In this document: positions 11,601 to 22,361 of the stretch, piece by piece | How the letters are laid out: every line of letters begins with the position of its first letter | How positions within the stretch are numbered: the stretch's first letter is position 1 | From: Bimuria novae-zelandiae CBS 107.79 | Lineage: Eukaryota > Ascomycota > Dothideomycetes > Pleosporales > Didymosphaeriaceae | Direction: 5' to 3' | DNA: 64,000 nucleotides | Assembly (NCBI GenBank): GCA_010015655.1 | Contig: ML976761.1 | Span: forward strand, 1 to 64,000 | The notes under the pieces: model-generated | What the model was told of the DNA's origin: nothing | The model's database searches: none | Seen by the model: only the letters and a program-made list of their open reading frames with translations | Position numbers and translations under genes: made by a program

Positions 11601-12736
11601 TGATTTTCTCCACGGTGCCGTTGTTATCGTGAGCCACGGTGAGCTTGAAGACGTCACCGTCATCGGTTTGGAGTAGGTAGAAGAAGTCACCACCCTTGAG
11701 CGTATACAGAGTGCCGGTCACGATAATGCGCTTGCGGTTGGGGTCCTCGGTCGCTCCTTCTCGACGCGGAATGGCTAGCCGATGCATTTGCGATTTGGTG
11801 TTGAAGATGCGATGGTAGGTAATGTTGTCCTCGCCACAACAAAGCACTCCACTGGGCGAGTTCTGTCCACCCGGAACGCGGAAAAGGGTATGTGCGGTGC
11901 GGTCAACAGGCTCGGACCATTTGCGCACAATGTGATTGAGGCCGAGGTCCAGCTCGTAGTAGACGAGCTCCTTCTGCAGCTCTCCTACTGCTTCTCCCGA
12001 GGGGTCAGCTTCGGCAGCGGAATAGTCGAGCTCAAGCGCAGCGAACATGGGGTTGTCATACCCAACATCCAGGCCAATGAGGCAGTAGACCAGCGTCTGT
12101 GGCTTGTGCGCTTCCAGCGGAGAGGAGATTGCGATATCTGTCTGACCGCTGCGTGTGAGGATGTAGACCAACTTGTTCTTTTCCGTCGAGGCAATCATAA
12201 TCGCGCGCCCTTTCGGGTCGACGGCAAGATATTCGCCGGGGACGACACGACGTATGCCTGATTTTCCAAACGTCTCATAATGAACGGTTTTGAACTGTTG
12301 CGGATCGTTCTCGTATTCGTATGTGACGAGGCGTCCTGAGTCAGTAGTGATGACTATCAGGTCTGGAGGTTGTCAGCGCATGTATTCCATATCACCAGTG
12401 GTTTCCTACAAGCAGGAGGGGTGTCCCGCGCGTGTCGCTCGCAGCAATAGCGGCTGTTCCTTCGAAAATCACTATCGAGCATTATGCGGGCGAAAGCAGG
12501 TCAAACGTACCTTTGTTTCCACCTGCAAGTCGAAACTTGGCGATGCGCCTGATGATGCCAAACACATCCTGCGAGTAGATCTCCTGGAAACCTTTTTGTC
12601 GCCGCGAAACCTCGAAAATGGAGAGACGAGTGCCATTTGCAGTCAAAATCTGCTGCTTTTGATTGCCCATGAAGTCTCCTGTGATGGCATCCTGTGTCGC
12701 CGACGGCTGTTTCACCGTCAGGGCGTACAGCGACAT
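8687..12736 (-). CDS. RSE1: Splicing factor RSE1 / SF3b subunit 3 (SF3b130), about 1245 aa, two introns
   Basis: Component of the SF3b complex of the U2 snRNP in the nucleus, needed for branch-site recognition. It is built of three beta-propellers (MMS1/CPSF-A superfamily). Exons: 12511-12736, 10253-12362 and 8687-10088. Introns: 12363-12510 (148 nt) and 10089-10252 (164 nt). Splicing gives an uninterrupted frame of 1246 codons, close to the usual length of about 1200 aa. Family landmarks are the opening MSLYALT, VFGIIRRIAKFRLAGG, EKNKLVYIL, PIPLKYTPRKF, ADKFGNI-like [32 protein letters not shown], and the conserved end YAF directly before the stop. A second ATG six codons upstream (12754) would add MTSFST; 12736 fits the family start better. 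Divergent from SDA1. Confidence 0.95.
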
Positions 12737-12754
12737 GGTCGAAAAGCTCGTCAT

Positions 12755-13110
12755 GGCGGCGAAGGCGGGCGCGTGCCCAGGCGACGCGACGGCGTGTCAA
12801 GGCCGGATCTGTGTGCCGCTACAGCACTCAAGAGCAGGCGGGCAGCTCTATCGTAATGAACGGCGCGCGCTGTGTGGGAATGGCGCGCGGACAGTTGAAT
12901 TGGAGCGAGTGCTGCGGCGAAATCCGGTGGAGGCGCTGGGCAGAGTGGAATATATTGGAGCTCTCCCGGGAAGGAACAACCCACTCCGGGTCGCGCTAGC
13001 CCAACGCGTGATGGCGCCTCCATGTCCAAAAAGTTCAAAGTCCCACTAGAAAGTCAGTGCAGTGTGTAGGAATCGCGACCAGCAATCGCCCTCACAGTTA
13101 TTGCGACAAG
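12755..13110. promoter_or_regulatory. Divergent promoter region of RSE1 and SDA1
   Basis: About 356 bp separate the start codons of two divergent housekeeping genes (splicing factor to the left, ribosome-biogenesis factor to the right), so both promoters must lie here. I see no clear TATA box. Shared regulation is plausible but inferred only from position. Confidence 0.55.
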
Positions 13111-15473
13111 ATGAAGCGCAAGATTGGCGCCCTCGAGAAGGTCGACGCCGACCTGACGAGCTTGCAGTACAAGGTTCGCCGCGATCCGCAGTCATATTAC
13201 GAAGACCACCAGCAGCAATACATGCAATATGAGACCCAGCGCGACCTTCTTCTCCAGAACCCTTCCACGAGCGACGATACGGGCATTGTGCGCCTGAGCG
13301 ATCTCATCGACTTTGTCGCGCATACTGCAGATTGCTACCCAAAAGCAAAGGCGACGGCACAATTCTCCGACGACTTGATCCTGATACTCTCGTTACACCA
13401 TGACGAGCTTCAGGCCGACTTGCGCGATAAGATGGTGGGAAGCTTGGTGCTGGTACGCAACAAGGATCTGATCGACTCCGCGACGCTTCTCAACACGCTG
13501 TTTCCAATCCTCGTGTCCACCCGCAGCAAGTCAGTATACCACCATGTGCAACCCGCATCGGTCCTTGTGGCGTCGGGAAAAATCCCCTTGGACTCAGACA
13601 TGCGCGATATCGTCTCCAACCTTTTTGACTTACGCTGACCCGTCTCAGGTCTCTGCGTGCGCTTCTTTTCACCAAGATTATATCCGACCTCCGCTCTTCC
13701 AACGTCAAAGCCACGAATCATCGCCTCAACCGCACCATTCAGACGGTCCTATTCAATCTGCTTACGTCGGATCGAGAGTCCGCAAAGGGTCTTTGGGCGG
13801 TCAAGATTACACGTGAGCTATGGAAGAGGCAAATATGGACAGACGCGCGTACGGTGGACATAATGAAGGAAGCGTGCCTCTCGGAGAATGAGAAGGTCAT
13901 TACAGGTGGTGTGCGCTTCTTCCTCGGAGGTGACAAAGAACGTGAAGAGGCAGCCGACGAGAGCAGCGACGAGGAGATTGACATGGCGAAAATGCGCCAC
14001 CAAGTGGGTATCAACAAGAAGACGAAGAAGAAGGCAAGAGAGCTCAAGCAGGCCGCAGCGACAGTGAAACGGAAGGAGCGCAAAAACAACGCACCACACC
14101 CGCTCAACTTTTCAGCCCTTCATCTTCTACACGATCCTCAAGGATTCGCGGAAACTCTTTTCTCCAAACACGTTCAGTCAAAATCGAAGCTGCCACTCGA
14201 ATCCAAGCTTCTCGTTCTCCAACTTGTCTCCAGACTTGTTGGTTTGCACAAGCTCACCGTCATCGCACTCTACTCGTACCTCCTCAAATACCTTACTCCA
14301 CGCCAAACCTCTGTCACAACATTCCTCGCCATTCTTGCGCAGGCTACACACAACCTCGTCCCGCCAGACGTTCTCGAGCCTCTTATCCAAAAGATCGCAA
14401 ACGAGTTCGTCAGCGAAGCTTCCGCCTCCGAAGTTGCCGCTGCGGGCTTAAACGCCATCCGCGAAGTATGCGCACGACAACCTCTTGCAATGAACGACAC
14501 GCTTCTCCAAGACCTCGTAATGTATAGAAAGAGTAAGGACAAAGGTGTACAAATGGCGGCTCGTGGTTTGCTTTCACTATACCGCGAAGTGGGCGCCGAG
14601 CTCCTCAAGAAGCGGGACAGAGGCAAAGACGCAACTATCGCACTCATTGCCGGCGGCCGCAAGGAGCAGCGTTTCGGTGAAGAGACGGTCGGCGATATCG
14701 CAGGCATCGACCTGCTTGAGAAGTGGAAGGAAGAAGAGCGCCGCAAGAAGCGCGAAGCCGCTGGCCTGGACCCAGACGGCAGCGATGACAGCGAAGAAGA
14801 CGAAACAGAAAACTGGAAGAACTGGGATGTTGAATCCGACGACAGCGATGGCTCCGGTGACTGGATCAACGTCGAATCCGACGGCGAAGACATCAACATC
14901 AGCGACAGCGAAGACGAGAAAGAAAACCAGCCTGCGGCGAAGAAGGCGAAGCTCGCCAGCGAGACACCCGGGCCCAGCGAACCCGGAAGCAAAGCCCAGA
15001 GCGAAGAGCCCATCCAGAAACAGATCAACAGGCTCCTTACCACCACCATCCTCACGCCTGCAGATCTCAAGCAACTTCGCGCCCTCCAGGAGTCCGCAGC
15101 CGTGAAATCGCAAATGTCCTCCTCTAAGCGCGCCGCACTCCTCGCGGCCCGCCACGCCGACGACGCCATTACGGCCGAGACCATCGAGGCCGCCGCGGCG
15201 CTTGGCAAGAAGTCGACGAAGGAGGAGAAGCTGGCCATGGCGAAGGGTGACCGTGAAGAGAAGCACCAGTCTACAACGGCGAAGCGCAAGGAGAAGAAAG
15301 AGGCGGCGGGCAAGAGCACGACGAACAAGGAGAAGGCGCGGAAGAAGAACTTCCTGATGACGCTGGGGAAGGCGAAGGGGAAGAATAAGAGAAGTCTGGT
15401 GGATATCAAGAAGACGATGCGGGGGCATATTGAGCGGAGTAAGAGGGGTGGCAGGAGGGGTAATAGAGGGTAG
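13111..15473 (+). CDS. SDA1: SDA1 ribosome-biogenesis/nuclear export protein, 747 aa, one intron
   Basis: Nucleolar factor needed for maturation and export of the 60S ribosomal subunit; conserved in all fungi. Exons: 13111-13529 and 13649-15473; the intron 13530-13648 (119 nt) rebuilds AAG across the junction so that SK runs on into SLRALLFTK. The total is 748 codons, close to the yeast protein. The N-terminal NUC130/3NT-type region includes LQYKVRRDPQSYYEDH. The SDA1 domain includes FFLGGD, NFSALHLLHDPQGFAE and ITRELWKRQIWTDARTV. An acidic Asp/Glu/Ser tract is followed by a very Lys/Arg-rich tail ending in MRGHIERSKRGGRRGNRG, typical of the family. The start MKRKIGALEK was chosen over an upstream in-frame Met at 13057. 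Confidence 0.95.
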
Positions 15474-15704
15474 AAGTTTAGCTTTGCGGTGTGGAAATGA
15501 TACCCTTTCTGGATGGCAACATATTGCCTTGCTCGTGATTATTCACATTTTTGTGTTGTTTGAGCTAGGTTGCTACGAAAGGCTGACCGTACCATGTGGT
15601 CGAATCGATTCCAGCTTCCCTCGGATTGTTTTCGAACCTTGGCTTTTTCCACGAAAAAATACTGCCTCGCTATCCGGATCCTTTTCACGACTGGAAATCC
15701 ACAT

Positions 15705-17495
15705 CTAGTACGGTGGATTCTGCCCATACTCGCGACCGCCCGGGTGTCCTTGATCCTGCCTGTATCCTTCATTCGGTCGATAACCGCCCTGCTCGTTCCC
15801 GTATTCACGACGCTCGCCGAAGCCCTGGCCTGGATCGCGTAGTTGCCCATGCTGATAGCCTTGGTCGCCTTGATAGCCATTGTTCGGTGGCGCATAATTC
15901 TGGTGCTGCTGGCCGTGACTGTAGTCTTGGGGTTGGGTCGACTGGTAATGCGGTGGCGGATGCGTTTGCTCGTAGTTTGGCCGGTACTCCTGGCGTTGGT
16001 GCTGGTCAGGGGGGTAATCCTGGTGATATCCCTGCAGTCGCGAACCTGGGTACTGCTCGCGTCCATCGTTCCTGTACTCCTGATGATGCTGCGCCGGCGG
16101 TGGCTGAGCAGGCTCCTGCTGGTAAACCGCCTGTCCTCCTTGTTGTCCTTGACTCTGAGGTCTATTGTACCCTTCCTGCGCGGCGGCCTGGCCCTGTCCT
16201 AGCTGCATCCCAGCGCTCGGCGCGCCCACACTCACACTCTCATTTCCGATGTCATCTGGGACGCGTATCTTGACGTCGGGAAGATATCTCTGCACTTTCG
16301 CCTCCACGATGTTCTGCACGAAGATCCAACTCTGGTGCTCGAATTTGCGGTGTCCGCCGTTCACTACGCCTAAGATGCTCTCGCGGAGACTCTCCTGGAC
16401 CTTCCTGACCAGATCGCGGATCTTGCTGAGGAGCTTGGTCTTGATATCATCGCCGAAGCTGCGGTCAGCCTGGGGTCCAGCGTCACGGTCAAGCTGCGCG
16501 TCGAACGGGTTGCCACCAAGGATCTTCTCCAGGGGCCTTTGGAATTGATCCGGGAGCAGCTCGAACAGCTGGCGTTCAATAGCGCCCAAGATCTTGCGGA
16601 ACTCGAGACGCACTTCGCGGTGCACTTTCGCGAGACCGGTAGAGAGTTTGTCGCTGATGACGCGCGAGAAGCCGCCGCCTCGCTCGTCGCCGTCATCTCC
16701 AACGGCCCTGGAAGATCCTTCATTGGCATGTTTCTTGCTCCCGAACAGACCGCCGATGCCTTTGACGAGGTCCTTGACCTGGTCTTCAATCTCGACCTTC
16801 GCTCCATCGCCCAGGTCCCGACTGCTCGTGTTGCCGCGCAGCCAGCGCTTGATGTGCTCCAAAGCGATACGCGTGAACTGCTCCGCAATGGGCGCGTGCT
16901 GCTCACGAAGCTTCGCGCCGACCTTCTCCTTGATCTCAGGACTGATCAGTCGCGCCTTCTCCTCAGGGTTACGGGACGCATCTTTGACCGTGTTGCTAAT
17001 CACGCCGAGGAGGCCATCGAGCTGGAATCCACCACCTGCTCCTCCTCCAGAACTCTGCCTGTTGTCATCCAAACGATCTTGCACGACGTCTAGAGCTGAA
17101 GCGAGGAACCCTCGGGCACCTCCTCTGGACGACTCCTGCCCACGAGCTTGCACGCCTGGGCCATCACGCCCTTCCGTGAGGTCGAAGATGTCACGCAGGT
17201 CGTCCCCAGCCTCATCGGAGATCTTGCCAAAGCTGCGTGTCAACTTGGCGATCTCGTCGGCGAACGGGAGAGACTGGTTGCCATAAGCATCTGGTGCGGC
17301 GTCGTTCAGATCCCCGCGATCTCTTCCCTCTCCAGTGTCCTTTGTAAACAGCGAGCGAAAAGCCTCGACGACCTGGTCCTCGAGGCTGTCAATGGTCTTC
17401 TGTTGGAAGACATCGATCTCGGAGGCAATGCGGGGTTGGATCTGTGGTGCCAGCGAATCCACGTAATCATCCACTTTCTTGTAAATGACCTCCAT
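15705..17495 (-). CDS. Hypothetical fungal protein with Q/G/Y-rich tail, 596 aa
   Basis: One uninterrupted frame; family not recognised with certainty. The first about 420 residues are a mixed alpha-helical domain. It opens with MEVIYKKVDDYVDSLAPQIQ and contains amphipathic helices plus the segment FEHQSWIFVQNIVEAKVQRYLPDVKI. There is no signal peptide or membrane segment. The last about 170 residues are extremely rich in Gln, Gly, Tyr, Pro and His with repeated GYxQ/YxPN-like units, a low-complexity, prion-like composition that could drive condensation or binding (inference). It lies just downstream of the Lon gene on the same strand. No function is assigned. Confidence 0.8.
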   Translation of the reverse strand: MEVIYKKVDDYVDSLAPQIQPRIASEIDVFQQKTIDSLEDQVVEAFRSLFTKDTGEGRDRGDLNDAAPDAYGNQSLPFADEIAKLTRSFGKISDEAGDDLRDIFDLTEGRDGPGVQARGQESSRGGARGFLASALDVVQDRLDDNRQSSGGGAGGGFQLDGLLGVISNTVKDASRNPEEKARLISPEIKEKVGAKLREQHAPIAEQFTRIALEHIKRWLRGNTSSRDLGDGAKVEIEDQVKDLVKGIGGLFGSKKHANEGSSRAVGDDGDERGGGFSRVISDKLSTGLAKVHREVRLEFRKILGAIERQLFELLPDQFQRPLEKILGGNPFDAQLDRDAGPQADRSFGDDIKTKLLSKIRDLVRKVQESLRESILGVVNGGHRKFEHQSWIFVQNIVEAKVQRYLPDVKIRVPDDIGNESVSVGAPSAGMQLGQGQAAAQEGYNRPQSQGQQGGQAVYQQEPAQPPPAQHHQEYRNDGREQYPGSRLQGYHQDYPPDQHQRQEYRPNYEQTHPPPHYQSTQPQDYSHGQQHQNYAPPNNGYQGDQGYQHGQLRDPGQGFGERREYGNEQGGYRPNEGYRQDQGHPGGREYGQNPPY

Positions 17496-17955
17496 TGCTT
17501 ATCTCTGCGTTCAAATCACAGGTGGCTGTGCTCTTCCGATGTGGCGGGTGAATTTCCGGACGACAGAATGGCGGGGGCGGGGCAGAAGGATGACGACGCG
17601 GAAACGAGCCATTTGCCAAGAGCCTCCGACCTTGGAAATCACCTGGAATAGGAATGCACGAGACGGTGGCCGCTGCTTCTTAATGACTTTTGTAGACCTA
17701 GCAAAATCACTTATTGGCAGTCAGTCATGACCTTCTCCCTCACACAGATATGCTATTATTACAATGTATTCCATGGATATCTACATACCAGCCAGGCCAA
17801 CTGAGCTCGCAAAGCCCCGTCTATATGCATAGAGAAGAGATCGCAGTGTCGTGGCCGCATATGCAAGCAAATGTTCAAAACGAAGACGCCTGAAATGCGA
17901 TGCTCGTCACCTTTCCGTACATATCTTACACAACTCCTCCCATTGCGACGATTGC
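17496..17955. other. Intergenic region
   Basis: Holds the promoter side of the 596-aa gene and the 3' UTR of the Lon gene, both on the minus strand. No other feature seen. Confidence 0.5.
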
Positions 17956-20900
17956 TCAATCGTCATCATCTCCGCTCTCTTCCTCTTCCTCTTCCCGCTT
18001 CTTGAACTCTTTCTTCTTGCGATCGCCCTTCTTCGACTTTAGTTCCTTCTCCCACAGTTTATTGCTAGCCTCTTTATCGAGACCTGGGAAGACAAGGTGG
18101 AACACTTCGTGGTACCATGAGACAGGTCGGCCTTCGATGCCTTCTTTGATATTCTGCAGTAATCGTTAGCGCAAGCCCTCATACATTTATTAGGGGGCTA
18201 GACGTACCTCAGGCAGCTCGAGCCAATCCGACATGTTATCCGCAGGGAAGATCACCATGCTTGCGCCTGCGCGTCTCGCTGCTACTGTCTTCTCCCGCAG
18301 ACCTCCTATCCTCAGAACCTTGCCCGTTACAGTAAGCTCGCCAGTCATCGCTACACCTTCCTTAACCTTGGTGTTGAGAGCGAGACCTAACAGGCTCGTC
18401 GCCATTGTGATACCTGCGCTAGGTCCATCCTTCGGTGTTGCGCCCTCTGGACAGTGGAGATGTATCTGTGCATGCTCGAAGAATTTGTTTTTCGGAAACT
18501 CGCGCGCAAACAGACTCTTCGCGAACGAGTAAGCGACGACAGTGGATTCCTTCATGACGTTCTTCAGGGAACCGGTACGTTCAAGACCGGGAGATGTGTT
18601 CGCGGAAAGGGCCTTCTCCAAGATCGACTCAACATAGAGAGCAGCACCACCCATCGATGTCCATGCCAGACCCATAGCGACACCCGGAGGAGCGACGTCG
18701 TATAATCTGTCAGACGTGAAGACGGGTGGCCCAACATAATCCTTCAGATTGTCCTTGTTGATAGACACGTGCACATTGTCAGGTACTTTAAGCGCAACGC
18801 GCGGCTGCTCTGTCGTCTCGTTCTCAATATTCTCTGATGTCTCTTTCACATCGGTCTCGTCCTTCTCGGCTTCTTCTTGGGCCGCCTTGCCCTCACTGGT
18901 GAGCGCTTCCGACTCCGGGAATGCCTCCTCGCCCAAATCAGTCACGATTTTAAGCGCAGACTTCCGGTAGACCTTCTCAATCTGCTTTTTTAGGTTACGA
19001 ACACCTGACTCACGGCAGTACTTGTTGATCAGCTCGACAATTGCTTCTTTCTCAAGATTGACGTCAGCTTCCTTCAGACCGTTGATTTCCTTGGCTTGGG
19101 GTGCAAGATAACGTTCAGCGATCGCGATTTTCTCGTCTGCAACGTAGCCAGACAACTCGATCATTTCCATCCGATCGAGCAGCGGGCGAGGGATAGTGTC
19201 CGTCATATTGGCAGTGCAAACGAACAGCACCTTAGACAGATCGACGGGCACGTCGAGGTAATGGTCCAGGAAGCTGCTATTTTGTTCCGGGTCAAGAAGC
19301 TCGAGCAACGCCGACGAGGGGTCTCCGTTGTGGCCACGGCCAATTTTGTCAACTTCATCGATCAAGATCAACGGGTTCTCGGTCTGGCACTTCTTCAGGG
19401 CTTGTATGATGCGACCAGGCAACGCGCCAACGTATGTCCTTCGGTGTCCCTTGATCTCAGCAACATCTGACAGTCCACCAACACTGAAGCGGTAGTACTG
19501 CCGGTTCAATGCTCGTGCAACGGACTTTCCGATAGAAGTTTTACCCACACCGGGGGGTCCAACTAAACACAGGATCTTTCCCTCAACGGTGCCACGTAGC
19601 TTGCCCACCGCAATGAACTCCAAAATGCGATCCTTAACATCTTTCAATCCGTAATGGTCCTCATCCAGCACCCCTCGCGCATGCTTGATGCCGAAGTTCT
19701 CAGCGCTTCTTTGACCCCATGGGAGCTGTGTGAGCCAGTCAAGGTAGTTCCGGGTGACGTTAAATTCGGAGGCGGCGGGCTCAAGGTGACTGAGCTTGCT
19801 GATTTCTTCGTCGAACACCTTCTTGACGGCTTCGGGCATGGCCAATTTGCTAGCCTTTTCGTGGAATCTTTCGATGAGCTTGTCCTTTCCATCCGACTCG
19901 ATGCCGAGCTCGCGCTTGATGCCTTTCATCTGCTCCAGAAGCCAGTATTCCCGCTGCTTCTTGTGAATCTTGTTTTCCACATCCTTGACAATCTTCGACT
20001 GCAGTTCAGCGTTCATGAGCTCCTTCTTGAGCACGATCAAAGCCTTGCTCAAGCGCTGCTCAACGTTCATCTCCTGGAGCGCCTCCTGCAGCTCTTGTGA
20101 GTCCGCTTGCGCCACCGCAGCGGCAAAGTCGGCAAGTTTGACTGGGTCTTCGCCGACGTTCATGGTTGTTTGTACGGAGAATGTGGAGATGTGATCGCGG
20201 AATAGCGGGTTCAGGAGGGCGACGGCTTTGAACGTATTCACGATCTCGCTGACGAGCGCTGGAATGGTCTTGTTGTTCTTCATATCGAAGGGTTCCTCGG
20301 ACAGGTTTTCCACGTTTGCGATGCTAACGTCCTTGCCCTTAAGAAACGAGGTTGCTTCATAGTAGTGCGGCGCTTTGGCAGCAGCATCGGCGCTGTTCTC
20401 CTCAAAGCTGGCGACTACATCGCCCTTGGACTGTTCGCCCTCGGCTTCTTTCACAACTGCCTCTCCCAATGTGTTTTCGACCACCGACCCACCCTCTGTG
20501 GAGCTTTCCTGGGGTTTATCTGCGCCGGGCGGCTTCAAACCGGTCATCTTAATTCTCCGGTGTGGGTATAGCACACATGTCATGGCGAAGTTGTCCTCGG
20601 CGCCAACCGGGAAAGCGCTTGTAACCTGGCAAAAGGTACCCACGTCGTACACTTCGTTCGGATCGTCAATAACGTCCTTGTCGGCGTCGTCGTCCTTCAA
20701 CAGGAAGGCACCGATGTATGGCTGCCCGCGCTTCACCATCTCGGCAATGGCCTGGCCAACCTCCCTGTTCCGGATGGTAATGGCCTTGTAGAAGCCGGGG
20801 AAGAGCGGTCGCTTCCCAATAGGTATCGCCATGACTTGAGGATACACCTCGGGTATCGAAGGCTTCACCAGTGACCGTTCTGACTGCTTGCGCTTCTTGC

Positions 20901-21303
20901 CGCCACCGTCGCCGCCCGACCCAGATGCGCCATCTACTCCCGAACTCTCCTTCGCATCGCTCGCCTTGGGAATCGGCTCGGGTGCCCTTGTCTTCGCCTC
21001 TGCGTCCTCGGCTCCTTCCTGCACCTTGGGCTGCTTGCTCTTTTCTTCCGCGCTCTCCTCCTTGCCCTCTTCTTCCGTCTCGGCAGGCGATTTAGGCTTC
21101 TGCTCCTTTTGTCTAATCAACGAGGTCGAGAAGTTGCGCGACGTCAGTAACGCGGCCGGGGGCGACGTGTATCTGCGCGGGCATCGTGCAAAGGGCGCCG
21201 TGCATTGGGCGGGGAGAGATGCGCGGGAAGGAGCGACTCGCGATGTCGTGCGTGAGGCCTGGCGAAGAGCTGCCCGCCACGGCAGGTGCTGTCCGTGAAG
21301 CAT
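17956..21303 (-). CDS. PIM1: Mitochondrial Lon protease PIM1, about 1097 aa, one intron
   Basis: ATP-dependent serine protease of the mitochondrial matrix that removes damaged proteins and supports mtDNA maintenance. Exons: 18208-21303 and 17956-18153. The intron 18154-18207 (54 nt) joins WLELPE to NIKEGIEGR; without splicing the frame ends soon after the donor. Walker A is GPPGVGKTS, Walker B is LILIDEVDKIG, and the proteolytic dyad is Ser in PKDGPSAG and Lys in GGLREKTVAARR. The LON substrate-binding domain starts at MAIPIGKRPLFPGFYK. The C-terminus is very charged (KSKKGDRKKKEFKKREEEEE). The frame opens at 21444, but the ATG at 21303 (MLHGQHLPWRAALRQAS) begins an Arg-rich, acid-free mitochondrial presequence and is the better start. 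A long Ser/Glu/Lys-rich spacer follows the presequence. Confidence 0.95.
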
Positions 21304-21444
21304 CGCGTGCCCGATTGCGGCGCCACTAAACGCCTCGGAACTTGAGCAATGAGCTGGGAGAAAAGTGAAGTAAGCGCCCACAATGCTCCTTGCAATGGAA
21401 CACGAGCTGAGATCAGACAGGCGGGCGCTAAAAGTGGAAGTCAC

Positions 21445-22361
21445 GATCGTGCTCGTGCCGACGCGGTGATGATTAGGAATCGTAGACCTCAGAATCTTAG
21501 CGTCATCAAAGCTCCGATAGCCTCAAGCCCCAGAGGCGTCATGGGCCTCGGCTAAACATTGTTCCGCCGTCTTCTTGAAACCATCATCTTCCTTGACCTT
21601 CTACCTTCCTGTATTTATCAGCGCGTAATTTGTCGTCGGGAGTAATCCTCAGTCCATACTGTGATAATTTCCCGGCTCTGCGACGACGTGGGCGTCAATC
21701 CTCAACAATCCACTGGATCGCAGCGGGATGACCCTCCCAAAGCCGTTTGTGGACGTCGATCTTGAGGTTTCACCACCAAAACGCCTGCAGAACATCTTGA
21801 CCCAGATGAGATCACCGTTAAGATCACATTCGTACAGCCGCTTCGTTCAAATTGTGGTATTTCATAGGATTGTCGCTCTTGATGCTTTGCTAGTCCAGCA
21901 TTGACGCACTTGAGTACGTCCGTAATTGCGCGCAAGGCAACGACTCAACGAAAAATCTCTACTTTGGAAGCGAGTTTTGATTACCCTCGCACTTGAACCT
22001 CGTTAGGATTATTTTTGTTGCACAAAAGAAGATGTCATCTCCTAGTTTGGATCACCATAAAGGTATGGATCGAGTGAGAAAAGAATGATTGCACGAAGAC
22101 ACTGACGGGCGTACAGACCACCGGTCTTCGGGTTCTCAGTCAACATAGCATCGGTACCTAGAGGTAACACCACCAATCGTACTGTCGATGGAAGAGAGGT
22201 AGAGGTGCTCAACTGGGATGGTTCAGGCGACCCAGTGAATCCGTTCAATTGATTGCTGAAGCACAAGTGGCTGCTTACTGTGACTATCTGCTTCGTTTCC
22301 ATTCACACTGGTCTACCTTGCACCTTCACGATTGGGGTGGTCCCTAATTGTATCCATTTGC
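21445..22361. other. Intergenic region between the Lon gene and the HET pseudogene
   Basis: Includes the Lon promoter. A minus-strand frame at 22042-22302 (86 codons) has no recognisable features and I treat it as chance. No repeat or RNA gene seen. Confidence 0.45.

Noticed and set aside
14270..15409. 379-codon minus-strand open frame
   Set aside because: It is antisense to the Lys/Glu/Ala-rich exon of SDA1; the Ser/Phe/Leu-rich translation is what codon bias of the sense gene produces.
15596..17286. Several plus-strand frames of 110-230 codons
   Set aside because: All are antisense to the 596-aa gene and have compositionally odd translations.
22042..22302. 86-codon minus-strand frame
   Set aside because: No motif, no homology I recognise; likely chance.
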